The notes below the pieces were generated by a model that saw only the letters and a list, made by a program, of their open reading frames with translations, was not told the origin of the DNA and made no database searches. Positions 1 through 8,905 of a stretch of DNA of 52,891 nt are shown in pieces. Source of the DNA: Bdellovibrio sp. 28-41-41. GTDB taxonomy: Bacteria > Bdellovibrionota > Bdellovibrionia > Bdellovibrionales > Bdellovibrionaceae. The stretch covers positions 1 through 52,891 of the forward strand of contig NCGL01000048.1 of assembly GCA_002256935.1 (NCBI GenBank). Direction: 5' to 3'. Position 1 is the first letter of the stretch, and every line of letters starts with the position of its first letter. Both the position numbers and the translations under genes were made by a program.

Positions 1-180
1 ATGCACGGTAACCAAGACAACGTAGTCAGCATCGACCAAGGCGAAGAACTCTACAAGCACGTCAAAGACCCAAAATACTGGAAAGTCTTCGAAGGCGGAG
101 CCCACTCAAACTCTTACTTCATAAAAAATGGCGCCTACAGAAAATATCTATTAGACGCCTTAGAAAAAGAACTAAAATAG
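1..180 (+). CDS. alpha/beta hydrolase, C-terminal fragment cut by window edge
   Basis: The reading frame is open from the first base and ends in TAG at 178-180, giving 59 residues. The ATG at position 1 is probably internal, because the peptide is only the end of an alpha/beta-hydrolase fold. HGNQDNVV matches the strand carrying the catalytic Asp, and FEGGAHSN matches the loop carrying the catalytic His. This spacing is usual for the serine-hydrolase (S33/BAAT-like) branch. The nucleophile Ser and oxyanion loop must lie to the left of the window. Substrate cannot be inferred from this part. Confidence 0.75.
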   Translation: MHGNQDNVVSIDQGEELYKHVKDPKYWKVFEGGAHSNSYFIKNGAYRKYLLDALEKELK

Positions 181-183
181 TTA

Positions 184-711
184 TTATTTTCTGATCTCTC
201 TGGCCTTTTTAACTAGGCCGATGAATTCTTCTTTGAACGCGTCTTTCTTGTCCTTGGTCGACAGGCATCCTTCACTGATTTCTAAGATTCGTTTTGAGTC
301 GAAATCCTTTAGCTGAGCTGACTTGCGCATCCATTGCGAGAAGCTGGCAACAGCCACCGCGAATCGAGTGGAACATGATGAATTTGGTAAGGACACTACT
401 TTGTTAGTTAGAGCTTGCTCAAAATATTCACTGCTCGAGTTCGTTGGTTTTTTATAACGAATCTTCGCCGTTAAAATTTCATCCGTAGATCCTGGAGCAT
501 CTTTAACTTTTTCTTCCGATTGATATTTTAATTTGATATCTGACGGAGTATTGCCTTTCCATTCAATTTCATACAAAGCCGTCACACTGTGACCCGCGCC
601 CATTTCGCCAGCATCCACTTTATCGTTCGCAAAATCTTCTTTTTGCAACATGCGATTTTCATAACCGACCAGGCGATACGAGTGAACTATTTTGAGAAAG
701 TTAAACTCTCT
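184..711 (-). pseudogene. remnant of a YfbK-type VWA-domain protein (C-terminal DUF3520 part only)
   Basis: The minus-strand frame reads YRLVGYENRMLQKEDF, then DAGEMGAGHSVTALYEI. This is the characteristic C-terminal region (DUF3520) of YfbK-type von Willebrand factor A proteins, which are normally 500-600 residues long. The similarity begins upstream of the first ATG (649-651): the frame is open up to a TAA at 712-714, and the family motif continues through it. The whole VWA domain (MIDAS motif) and N-terminal region are missing, so this is a 5'-truncated remnant, although the surviving 3' part has no further stop. It faces the hydrolase gene tail-to-tail with 3 nt between stop codons. A short expressed protein from the ATG at 651 (155 residues) cannot be excluded. 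Confidence 0.75.
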
Positions 712-1069
712 TTACGATGGTCTGGTGGTTTATTTCGCGTCTTCTTCGATCTAAATTGAGAATTCTTAACTAATCGTCTCATTTTGATAATTAACCTAGA
801 CTACGAAATTTTCACCGAACTCCAATTTACTTAAGGTCTGGTAATTTTCTCCGACAACTAACCATGCAAAGAAGAAAAACGAAAATTGTAGGGTCTATAA
901 CCCTGAAGAAGATAAAAGCCTTGAAGTCATAAAAACACAATTGCTGGAACTTTCTTCTAACGTCGATGAATTGAAAGAAGCTGCTACAGAACAATATTCT
1001 CGTATCGAGGCGGAAGTTTTCGTAGTTTTTGACTAAAAATAGACTTAAAAGTTGATGGAGATAAAGAAA
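712..1069. other. gap with a possible degenerate open frame before cheW
   Basis: No convincing gene lies here. A plus-strand frame is open from 845 to a TAA at 1034-1036. Its later part (NPEEDKSLEVIKTQ, then LKEAATEQYSRIEAEV) looks protein-like and helical, but it has no ATG, GTG or TTG start near its beginning. It may be the tail of a lost gene ahead of cheW, or chance. I see no terminator or clear promoter. Confidence 0.35.
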
Positions 1070-1558
1070 ATGAATGAAGAAAGAAAATCTCAAGAATCTC
1101 CTGGTCGATTTTTGTGTTTTTCCCTAGGAAAAGAAAAATTTGCTATGCCCTTGTTACAAGTCAAAGAGGTTATAGCCAATACAGAGACAACAAGTATCCC
1201 ACAGGCGGCTCCCTACTTCAAAGGTATTATGAATTTGCGTGGACAAGTTATTTCTGTAATTGACCTACGAATAAAACTAAAAGTAGGAAAAGCAGAAGCA
1301 ACACCTGAAACACCAATCGTCATTCTTGATGTGAATGGGCTATCGCTTGGAGTTGTCGTTGACTCCGTCAATTCAGTTACGGGCTTTGAGAATTCCATGA
1401 TCAGCGAACCTCCGGTTCACGATTCTTCTACAAAAACCGATTACATATTCGGAGTCGCTAGACACGAAAAAGATCTTACACTTTTAATTGATTTAAAAAA
1501 ATTACTGAACACAGACGACGTTAAAACTATGAAATCACAATCTATGAAGGCAGCTTAG
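1070..1558 (+). CDS. cheW: chemotaxis coupling protein CheW
   Basis: CheW is the SH3-like adaptor that links chemoreceptors to the CheA kinase in the membrane array. The protein shows the usual order: FLCFSLGKEKFAMPLLQVKEV at the start, then IPQAAPYFKGIMNLRGQVI, a family signature, then VVDSVNSV and a C-terminal FGVA...LLIDLKKLL segment. I place the start at the ATG at 1070 because GGAG (1057-1060) lies 9 nt upstream; TTG 1052 and ATG 1055 lack a suitable site. This gives 162 residues, normal for the family. The chemoreceptor follows 27 nt later, so the two probably form a dedicated receptor-adaptor pair. Confidence 0.92.
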   Translation: MNEERKSQESPGRFLCFSLGKEKFAMPLLQVKEVIANTETTSIPQAAPYFKGIMNLRGQVISVIDLRIKLKVGKAEATPETPIVILDVNGLSLGVVVDSVNSVTGFENSMISEPPVHDSSTKTDYIFGVARHEKDLTLLIDLKKLLNTDDVKTMKSQSMKAA

Positions 1559-1585
1559 GTATAATTATGAAGAATTGGAGAAACA

Positions 1586-3470
1586 ATGAACTTTTTTAAA
1601 AACTTTTCTTTTCGGGCGAAATTGCTGCTAACGGTGGCGCTTGCTTGTATTATTTGCGGCACAATATCCGTAGGTGTCGCAATACACTATACCAATAAAG
1701 AATTTCATAACGGTTTAGTCGACAAGTCCCGAATTATACATGGACGATTAGATGTGGCAGCAGCCTATGTTGCGGAGCAAGGGGGTCTCAAACCGATAAT
1801 CGAGAGATTCACCCATAAATATAAAGACTCAAGTGAAACTGACCGAAGAAGACAAATCCATAATACTTAAACAAGTTCCAATTTATGCCGCCATGAAAAT
1901 TGGCGCCGATGGGGCAAGCAGCGATCAATATAGTTTTCGGGTTTTCTCAAATGAACCAAGAAATACAAATAATACAGCATCAAAAGAGGAAATGGAGATT
2001 TTTAGCAAGTTTGAAAATGATCCAAACTTGAAAGAATTAGTTTCTGAGACGACAACCGCTGTAACCGTCTATCGAGCTGTTCGACTTTCTGAAAGCCGCG
2101 GATGTTTAACCTGTCATGGCAATCCATCGACAAGCCCTTGGGGTAATGGCAAAGATATTCTAGGGTACAAAATGGAAAACTGGAAAGATGGAAAACTTCA
2201 TGGAGTTTTTGCTGTTTCTAATGATATTCCTACAGTTTTAAAGGCTCATGCTCAAGCAGGTGGGGCTTCGTCGACTACAATGCTCTCATTGTTTATTTTT
2301 CTAGGAGCAGTTTTGGCACTTGTTCTCGGTGCATTTATTATTAATACACCGATTAAGACCCTAACGAATTTAGCTTCAACACTTTCACATATCGGAGAAC
2401 AGGTGACTGTCGCCTCTGCAGGAATCGCGTCGTCTTCGCAGCAACTTTCCGAAGCAAGCACTGAACAAGCGGCCTCACTAGAAGAAACAGCAGCTTCGCT
2501 GGAAGAAATCACCTCTATGATTTCAAAGGCAACTGAAAATGCACAAAATACTTCCGAAACCTCATCAGAATCTCACAAGAAAGCTGAGGAAGGACGCGAA
2601 TCTGTCGATCAAATGCTATCTTCTATGGATGAAATTAGCCAAAGCAACGAGGCAATCTTGACTCAGATCAACGAGAGCAATCGTCAAATGTCTGATATTG
2701 TCAAAGTCATCCAAGACATCGGAAATCGAACTAAAGTTATTAACGAAATTGTATTCCAAACTAAACTATTGTCCTTCAATGCCTCTGTTGAGGCAGCCCG
2801 CGCCGGCGAACACGGTAAAGGTTTTGCTGTTGTCGCTGAAGAGGTCGGAAACCTGGCGCAAATGTCAGGAAACGCAGCTAAAGAAATTACAGACATGCTA
2901 GATGCAAGTATTTCAAAAGTCGAAGGTATCGTTAGAAATACCCAGCAAAAAGTTGAAGGCTTAATTCAGTCTGGAAAAGAAAAAGTTGACTCCGGCGTAA
3001 CAGTAGCAAAACAATGTTCAGATGTTCTGAATGAAATCGTTCAAAATGTTTCGCGAGTGTCTGGTCTGTCCCTAGAAATTTCGCAAGCAGCAAAAGAGCA
3101 AGCGCAAGGCGTTTCCGAAATTAACAAGGCTATGTCACAGCTAGACACAGTGACTCAACAGAATGCGGCAACGAGTGAAGAAGCAGCCAGCGCGGCCGAA
3201 GAACTTTCTGGACAAGCCGAATCACTAAAAGAATCGGTTGAGGAACTTATGGCAGTAATTACTGGAAATCGAAATTCAAGCACTTCTCCTCAGGCTTCAC
3301 GACCTGTTCCAACGGTCACGAAATCACCTAAGTCAAATATCGTGCATATTAAGGCTACAATGCCAAAGGTTAAGAAATCCTCTAGCTTTGAATCAAAATC
3401 ACTTCAAAAGGCATCAGGAGATGACTCGTCAATGCCAAATCGAGACGACGACGGCTTCAAAGATGTATAG
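1586..3470 (+). pseudogene. methyl-accepting chemotaxis protein with haem-type sensor domain, frameshifted
   Basis: The first frame (1586-1870) encodes a cytoplasmic start, a transmembrane helix and the beginning of a Tll0287-like (DUF3365) sensor domain. The same domain continues in the +1 frame from about 1833 ([17 protein letters not shown]), through a CxxCH haem-attachment motif (GCLTCHG, near 2100-2120), a second membrane helix (about 2270-2345) and the receptor signalling hairpin ([20 protein letters not shown], about 2785-2845). One extra base near 1823-1833, for example one A of the AA at 1831-1832, would explain the break. The second frame begins with GTG but would lack the first membrane helix. 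I see no typical HAMP domain. An intact version would be an inner-membrane redox or haem-ligand sensor coupled to the adjacent CheW. Sequencing error is the main alternative to true inactivation. Confidence 0.85.
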
Positions 3471-3504
3471 TTAACTGAACAAAATCTATGTCATCTGAAT
3501 AAAA

Positions 3505-3531
3505 AAAGGGCTCTATTTTTAGGAGCCCTTT
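3505..3531 (-). terminator. rho-independent terminator for the minus-strand operon, perhaps bidirectional
   Basis: The arms AAAGGGCTC (3505-3513) and GAGCCCTTT (3523-3531) pair around a 9-nt loop. Read on the minus strand the stem is followed by a run of T from 3507 down to 3501, directly after the stop of the lipoprotein gene at 3564. On the plus strand the T tract is only three long, so it may also weakly stop transcription from the chemoreceptor gene. Confidence 0.8.
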
Positions 3532-3563
3532 CGGTAATTGCATATCGAAAAAGAAACAAAGAA

Positions 3564-5972
3564 CTATTGAATAACGTTGTTCAGAACACCAGGGAATTCT
3601 TGATTCAAGAACATATCGCCCTCATTCTTCAATGACTGAACTTCGCTGACTAACTTATCAACCGAGAATTTGTTAAAGCTCACTTCCATTTTCTTTTCCA
3701 TGACTAAATTTTTGAAAACAGAATAGCCCATTGGACCACGGAAGAACATGCGTAGAGGCGCTTCGCTGCTCGCTAATGAATCTGTCAACGGTGAATTCGC
3801 GATACCTGTGACTGAGTTCACTAGTACGAACATCTCGTTACGTTTGCCTTCAGAAATTTTAGGTAAGCACGCCACAACACCTTTTGGTAAATTCAGCTGA
3901 GAAAATTCTTTTCCAGCTTGTTTTGCCAATTGGTCTTTTAAAGGAGCACTTAAGTTAGCGATCCAGCATTTGCGGAATTTACCTTGGAAACTGAAAATTT
4001 TCATTTCCGCATTCGCACCAAATTTCACAGATGTAGTGATCGAACCTGTTTCACGACGAGCATCACTTAAATTCCAAGTGAATAGATCGTTATTGTAAGT
4101 CGCCATACCACCGATGTTACCACCCAAATTCGCACCGAGTTTTGCACCAAATGTATTTTTTGGTGGAACAACTACTGGGTCACCTGGCAGTGACGGTCCG
4201 TTTGGATCTTTAGGATCTACTGGGATTGGTTTTCCCGGAGCTGTATTACCAATCATTTTTGAAATCCATGATAACAATTTAAATCCGGGAACTTGTCCAT
4301 CTTGCAATGTGTTCAACAAATCTAAATCTAACCCTGCATTCAAACCCGCTGTCATACCGGCTGTTAAACCCGCATTCCAACCAGCACGTGCTGATTGCCC
4401 TTTCCCTTTGATTTGCTCTTGTGAAAGCAAGTAGTTCATGTTGATCGTTAGATCTTCATTTAGAGTGATGCCTTCACGTTGTGGAACTGGATTGGTGATT
4501 TCTTCCACGATTTCACGCATACGGAAATTCACTAAATCCATCGCTTTAGAATCACACACACGCAAACCACGCGCACGTTCTTGAGTCAAATACGAGCAGA
4601 TCGCATTTTGAGTCGCGTGGGATAGCTTCATATCGTTCTTTTCAAGTGACGTCATTAACTCAGCATAGTGAGCTGTTGAAGGTGCTGTAGATCTAGCCAT
4701 CACTAACGTGTCGATCGCGCGAGGCACATCTACGAAACCAGTTTTTTGTTTGAAGAAATTAAAGTTAGAAACTGTTTTCGAACGATTTTCTTTTTTCGCA
4801 ACGTACTTCACGTTATTTTCGTGAATCACTTCAGCACTCCAGTTAGTTGGAACAAAAGAAATAGACGAAGCCGCTACTAATGGACCTACCGGAGAAATAT
4901 AACTACCATCACGAAACTGGATGTAACCAGGCAATGATGACGCTGTCATAAGTAATACCGTTCGACCAGTCAAAGGCGCTAGATCTTGGAATTTCAAAGT
5001 CACGTCAGCAACCATCACACCATCAACCATTTCGCCAACGAATTCCGAAGTCGAAAGAACATCATTCAATTGGTACGATGTACCCGCTTTAGGATTTACA
5101 GTGTCTTTTAAAATCGCAACGTGGAATTTAACATTACCACTAGCAATCGTTTCAAAGATTTGTTTTCCATTAAAATTCTCGCGAATGAATTGCGGGCTAA
5201 TACGGATTCTGTATTTATGAGCCACCTTCAAATTCAATGTCGGCGTAATTTCGTACTGACTGTAATCATGACCTAAGAATTGCATTTGGATAGCATCTAA
5301 ACGCATTCGTGTTTCAGGAGCCGTCGAAGCGGCTTTACCACTTTTTTGACTTGCGATCGCTTCTGCCACACGAGATTTATTAACTTCCATCGAGAACGCT
5401 GGGCTAGAATGACTCTCATCAGATTGAAACTGAGTCATCGAGTAAGAAACTGCATTCCCTGTTGTCTTAGCTTTTAATGCTTCGTCATAACGTAAGTCAG
5501 TTACCGTCAGTGTATCTTCAGATACCCAAGGATTGATGGCTAAATAAAGAACTACAGTTCCCGCATGGCCGCTGACAGCTTGAACTTTACGTTGAACCAA
5601 CAACTCGGCTTCGTTTGCCAGCGCATCATAACGAATTTGCTCATCCCAAATGATGCAGCCAAATTTGTCCGTTGTTTTCACCATCTCTTGCCCGTCAGCT
5701 GCAATGACTTTAAAGTCTTGGAACTGAACGATCGCAAGCAATGCGTTGTCTTTGATACATGCTTGGATTTTGTAATCTTTTTGATTTGGCTTTTGTTGAA
5801 CGTCACGAGAAACGATCACTTTACCCCAAATTTTTACGTCTTTATCTACATAGAAAGTCGCATCTGAATCTGGATCAGAGTTACGCATATGATCATCACG
5901 TTTACCGCAGCTAACTAGAGTGCCTAGTACAAAAACTAAAGCGAAAGTTAATGCTTGTTTAGAAAATGTCAT
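3564..5972 (-). CDS. large predicted lipoprotein of unknown function
   Basis: The 802-residue protein begins with a lipoprotein signal ending at a lipobox (LVSC, Cys22), so it should be anchored in a membrane after export. I recognise no catalytic domain. The middle (about residues 540-570) has a Gly/Ala/Asn-rich stretch with repeating AG(L/M)-type units, followed near 610-640 by a second Gly-rich part, flanked by Pro/Lys/Asp linkers. The N-terminal 400 residues look like beta-sandwich material. GGAGG lies 6 nt before the ATG at 5972. The start overlaps the end of the upstream barrel gene by 14 nt, which suggests translational coupling. It may be a partner of that barrel on the cell surface; this is inference from position. 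Confidence 0.8.
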   Translation of the reverse strand: MTFSKQALTFALVFVLGTLVSCGKRDDHMRNSDPDSDATFYVDKDVKIWGKVIVSRDVQQKPNQKDYKIQACIKDNALLAIVQFQDFKVIAADGQEMVKTTDKFGCIIWDEQIRYDALANEAELLVQRKVQAVSGHAGTVVLYLAINPWVSEDTLTVTDLRYDEALKAKTTGNAVSYSMTQFQSDESHSSPAFSMEVNKSRVAEAIASQKSGKAASTAPETRMRLDAIQMQFLGHDYSQYEITPTLNLKVAHKYRIRISPQFIRENFNGKQIFETIASGNVKFHVAILKDTVNPKAGTSYQLNDVLSTSEFVGEMVDGVMVADVTLKFQDLAPLTGRTVLLMTASSLPGYIQFRDGSYISPVGPLVAASSISFVPTNWSAEVIHENNVKYVAKKENRSKTVSNFNFFKQKTGFVDVPRAIDTLVMARSTAPSTAHYAELMTSLEKNDMKLSHATQNAICSYLTQERARGLRVCDSKAMDLVNFRMREIVEEITNPVPQREGITLNEDLTINMNYLLSQEQIKGKGQSARAGWNAGLTAGMTAGLNAGLDLDLLNTLQDGQVPGFKLLSWISKMIGNTAPGKPIPVDPKDPNGPSLPGDPVVVPPKNTFGAKLGANLGGNIGGMATYNNDLFTWNLSDARRETGSITTSVKFGANAEMKIFSFQGKFRKCWIANLSAPLKDQLAKQAGKEFSQLNLPKGVVACLPKISEGKRNEMFVLVNSVTGIANSPLTDSLASSEAPLRMFFRGPMGYSVFKNLVMEKKMEVSFNKFSVDKLVSEVQSLKNEGDMFLNQEFPGVLNNVIQ

Positions 5973-7137
5973 ACTTAGCCTCCACAGCTATATTGTATAT
6001 TTCACGATCTGCAAGATAAGGATTGGCGTCTTTTAAATCCATCTTGATGTAGTAATTTTTTAAAGCGAGTCTTTCTTTTTTCAATTCGATGTCGATACCT
6101 ACACGATAGCCATCACGATTTTGAAAACGGCCCGTCATTGTTGTGTATACAGTCGGAGTCACATCCGCATCGTAGTTAAAGCGTGTGTACGAAGGACGAA
6201 CGATGTAGTTACCGAACACAGTCTTAACACTGCCGCCAACCATGTTACCCTTGTTTTTACCAGCTTCCGCTTGATCATTAACTATTGTTGAAGCGAACAA
6301 GAACAATTCGTGCTTACCGATTTCTTGCTTAACCGTAACACCCGATTCAGTTCCCATGAAACCATGACGGAATCGGAATGATTTAGAACTACCTTCAAAC
6401 GCCGTTAGCGAGTTTCCTAAGAAATAAGAATCTGTCGCTACGTTTGTTGATAGGTTTTCAAACTGGAATCTAGTTGCTGCTAATTTAACTTCTGTACCAG
6501 TTTGTGCTTTTAATTTACCTGAAACCGTTTGAGACAAGAAATAAGCTTGAGTGCCATCATCATAAATCCGCTTAGTCACTGTGCCAGAAGATGGAATCGC
6601 TTGAAACGCATTCACAGTGATATTGGATTCATCCGCACCAATTTGCCATTCTTCCTGAGTCCCCATGAATGCACCCGGAGTCATGATTGACATCAAAGGA
6701 TTCAGAGGAGTTTTGATCGCTCCGGCCTTAACAAAAAGATTGGGGTGAATATTGATTTTAGCATAGGCTTCACTCAACACGATTGAGTTAGGCGCTTTGC
6801 CATCGTCAGTCCAAAAGTTGCTAGCGTTACCAGTACCAAAGAAGCCGGCTAAGTCTAAACCCAGGGTGATATACTCACCATAGCGTGCAGAAAATTCTGG
6901 ATTGATGACCGTTACACCCTGATGACTGCGCGAGAATTCATCTTCTGTTTGACGACTGTAAACAGAGAATAAAACTTTTCCAGTTGGTTTATACGGTTTT
7001 TCTTCTTCCTCTTTAGGAGCTGAAACATTCGGTGACACAGACAGTGTCGAAGAGCTTTGGGCTTTGGCTGAGAAGCTAGCTGACAAACAAATTGTCAAAG
7101 TCAGAGCCAAATGAGTTGCTCGGTGGTTAAAGTACAT
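5959..7137 (-). CDS. predicted outer-membrane beta-barrel (porin-like) protein
   Basis: The protein of 392 residues starts with a cleavable signal peptide ending near SFSAKAQ. Alternating aromatic and polar residues then form many short amphipathic strands (for example KVLFSVYSRQTEDEF, EYITLGLDLAGFFG), and it ends IAVEAKYDIF, a terminal Phe typical of Omp barrels. I start at ATG 7137 because a G-rich Shine-Dalgarno (GGGGGAA) precedes it; the frame can be extended to TTG 7167 but that adds a charged leader without a ribosome site. It lies second from the end of the minus-strand exported-protein cluster and overlaps the large lipoprotein gene by 14 nt. Cargo unknown. Confidence 0.8.
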   Translation of the reverse strand: MYFNHRATHLALTLTICLSASFSAKAQSSSTLSVSPNVSAPKEEEEKPYKPTGKVLFSVYSRQTEDEFSRSHQGVTVINPEFSARYGEYITLGLDLAGFFGTGNASNFWTDDGKAPNSIVLSEAYAKINIHPNLFVKAGAIKTPLNPLMSIMTPGAFMGTQEEWQIGADESNITVNAFQAIPSSGTVTKRIYDDGTQAYFLSQTVSGKLKAQTGTEVKLAATRFQFENLSTNVATDSYFLGNSLTAFEGSSKSFRFRHGFMGTESGVTVKQEIGKHELFLFASTIVNDQAEAGKNKGNMVGGSVKTVFGNYIVRPSYTRFNYDADVTPTVYTTMTGRFQNRDGYRVGIDIELKKERLALKNYYIKMDLKDANPYLADREIYNIAVEAKYDIF

Positions 7138-7295
7138 TCGTTCCCCCCTGGTCCCTGCGGCGTACAAATTTTTAAAATTTGCAAATCACAAATCGCATGT
7201 GCTTTTAAAAGTTGACCTGGTTATACAGAAAAGATTTTAAAAGAGAACGAAATAAATTTTATAACTGAAAAAAATTTACCTAAGGTAGATGAATG

Positions 7296-8513
7296 TTAAG
7301 GTTGCGTTAGGACAGGTGAGCTTGGGTTATAACAATACTCACTTTTCAGATCCCTTTTGGCCCCATGAACAGTGCCTTCAGAAAAAATAATCGTTTTTTT
7401 TCTGGCACTGACGTCATTTTGCCACCGAGCTGAAACATCACGAAGACGTAATTTCAGTATCAAAAGTACTTTATCTTGATCACTCATATTAGGTTGTTGC
7501 TTTAATTTCAACGCATAATCATCAAATACACGCTGCTTAAAACCACCATTTTGCACTACGAAGTCGAACATCAACAAGAAATGGCTCAAAGTGCTTAATT
7601 TAAAGGATTGAAAGTAACGAAATGCCTGATTGTAGAGCTTCATAGCATATTTCAACTGCAAGCTTACATAGAGTTTTGACTGTGCCATGTTCGTTAAATT
7701 GTCAGCCCAATCAGATTTAAATGTTTTACCGCCATCTCTGAATACATTCTTGAGTGCCCAGTTCACCGAGTTTTTATTTGCCGAAGCAATGCTCTTGGTT
7801 GAAAGTGCATCGGTTAGAGGTACGATTTCATTAGACACTTCTGAAACTGGCGCGTCATAGTCCGCATCGTACTGCGAAATGTTTCCGTCATCGTTCAAAA
7901 ATGGAGAGCCATCAACACCTTTAGATTCAGAATTAAATGACGTCGCTGCGGCTTTAGCGGCTTGATCCTTGTTCCATTGGCTAACCATGGCTTTTAAGGC
8001 CACATAGTGAGCTTCATCCATGTTTACGTTAGCACCTTGGCCTTTAGTTGTTATAAATTCATTTAGCAGTTCTTTTAACAGTGGCTGCAACGATCCCATG
8101 CCCAAATTCTGCTGAAGCAAACCAATACTAAAACCCATTCCATCAAAATTATTACTTAAATTAGCCCAGCCACTGCGACCTTCAAAACTGCCCGAGATAT
8201 TTAAAGCTAAAGCCAAGTGAGCTTGCCCTGCCGATGCTAATTCGATTGGCCATGTCACGCCCGCTAAATCTAATTTCGAACAGAAATTAGGAGCTGGACT
8301 GATAATCACCGGAGTCGACTGATTGCCTTCGTCATCTTCTGGCGGCGGATGAAATTCAGAATCATCATCCTCTGGTGGCGTTAATTTAGATGTATCAGAA
8401 TCATTAGATGTATCAGAATCATTAGCGCCCAGCGCGTGCAAACTGCTTTGCGAACACGACACCGTCATAAATAAACAAATCGCCAGAAGCGATCGGATTA
8501 ATTTTTTGGACAT
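7296..8513 (-). CDS. lipoprotein with probable lysozyme-like domain
   Basis: A signal peptide with lipobox TVSC (Cys20) leads into an acidic linker. The linker contains an 18-nt perfect tandem duplication (8388-8405 and 8406-8423) giving two NDSDTS units. From residue about 105 there is SGSFEGRSGW followed by NFDGMGFSIGLLQQNLGMGS, a pattern like lysozyme-fold muramidases and chitosanase-like enzymes in which Glu111 would be the acid catalyst and FDGxGxSxGxLQxNxG the substrate loop. The rest (about 150-405) is helical and unassigned. It sits next to a second lysozyme-fold candidate, which supports a role in cell-wall cutting. The catalytic assignment is an inference. The start overlaps the upstream gene by 16 nt. 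Confidence 0.65.
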   Translation of the reverse strand: MSKKLIRSLLAICLFMTVSCSQSSLHALGANDSDTSNDSDTSKLTPPEDDDSEFHPPPEDDEGNQSTPVIISPAPNFCSKLDLAGVTWPIELASAGQAHLALALNISGSFEGRSGWANLSNNFDGMGFSIGLLQQNLGMGSLQPLLKELLNEFITTKGQGANVNMDEAHYVALKAMVSQWNKDQAAKAAATSFNSESKGVDGSPFLNDDGNISQYDADYDAPVSEVSNEIVPLTDALSTKSIASANKNSVNWALKNVFRDGGKTFKSDWADNLTNMAQSKLYVSLQLKYAMKLYNQAFRYFQSFKLSTLSHFLLMFDFVVQNGGFKQRVFDDYALKLKQQPNMSDQDKVLLILKLRLRDVSARWQNDVSARKKTIIFSEGTVHGAKRDLKSEYCYNPSSPVLTQP

Positions 8514-8905
8514 AATTTACTCGCAATCCTATTAACGTTAACTTTAACGCTGTCGTCCGTCGATAACGCATCTGAGGTTGTACCGGCCCGAAGACATTGT
8601 TCCCAGTTTGGTCCGTTTGGATTTTCTGTAAATAACTCTTCGATTTTAAGCATTTTGTAGTAGAGCGAACATATGGCCTCAGCTTTCGCAGGCATAGTTC
8701 CGCTTGTAGTTTCATTTGTGCATTTAGTATCGACATCAGACACAAACTGCAAAAATTCTTTCACTGTTAAATCAGAACGCGCAGCCATCTTAGCTAGTTG
8801 AGCTTTTTCCGCAGCAACTAAGTCATTTTTGTCTTTCGCCGGATGCGCCATGGCCGCCGAAATAGATAACGCCGCACAAATAAAAATCTTTACAGAAGTC
8901 GACAT
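8498..8905 (-). CDS. small secreted protein of unknown function
   Basis: The 135-residue product has a signal peptide ending near SAAMA, followed by a helical body with four Cys residues (in KCTN, ICSL, QCLR, LCPKN), probably two disulfides in the periplasm. GAGGGG lies just before the ATG. Both ends overlap the neighbouring genes by 16 nt (8890-8905 and 8498-8513), a tight arrangement that suggests co-translation with the lytic-transglycosylase-like and lysozyme-like proteins on either side. I do not recognise the family; an inhibitor, chaperone or cofactor for those enzymes would fit the context but is not shown. Confidence 0.7.
   Translation of the reverse strand: MSTSVKIFICAALSISAAMAHPAKDKNDLVAAEKAQLAKMAARSDLTVKEFLQFVSDVDTKCTNETTSGTMPAKAEAICSLYYKMLKIEELFTENPNGPNWEQCLRAGTTSDALSTDDSVKVNVNRIASKLCPKN

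Noticed and set aside
827..1093. 88-residue minus-strand frame
   Set aside because: It overlaps the start of cheW and the plus-strand frame there, is Phe-rich without domain pattern, and looks like a shadow.
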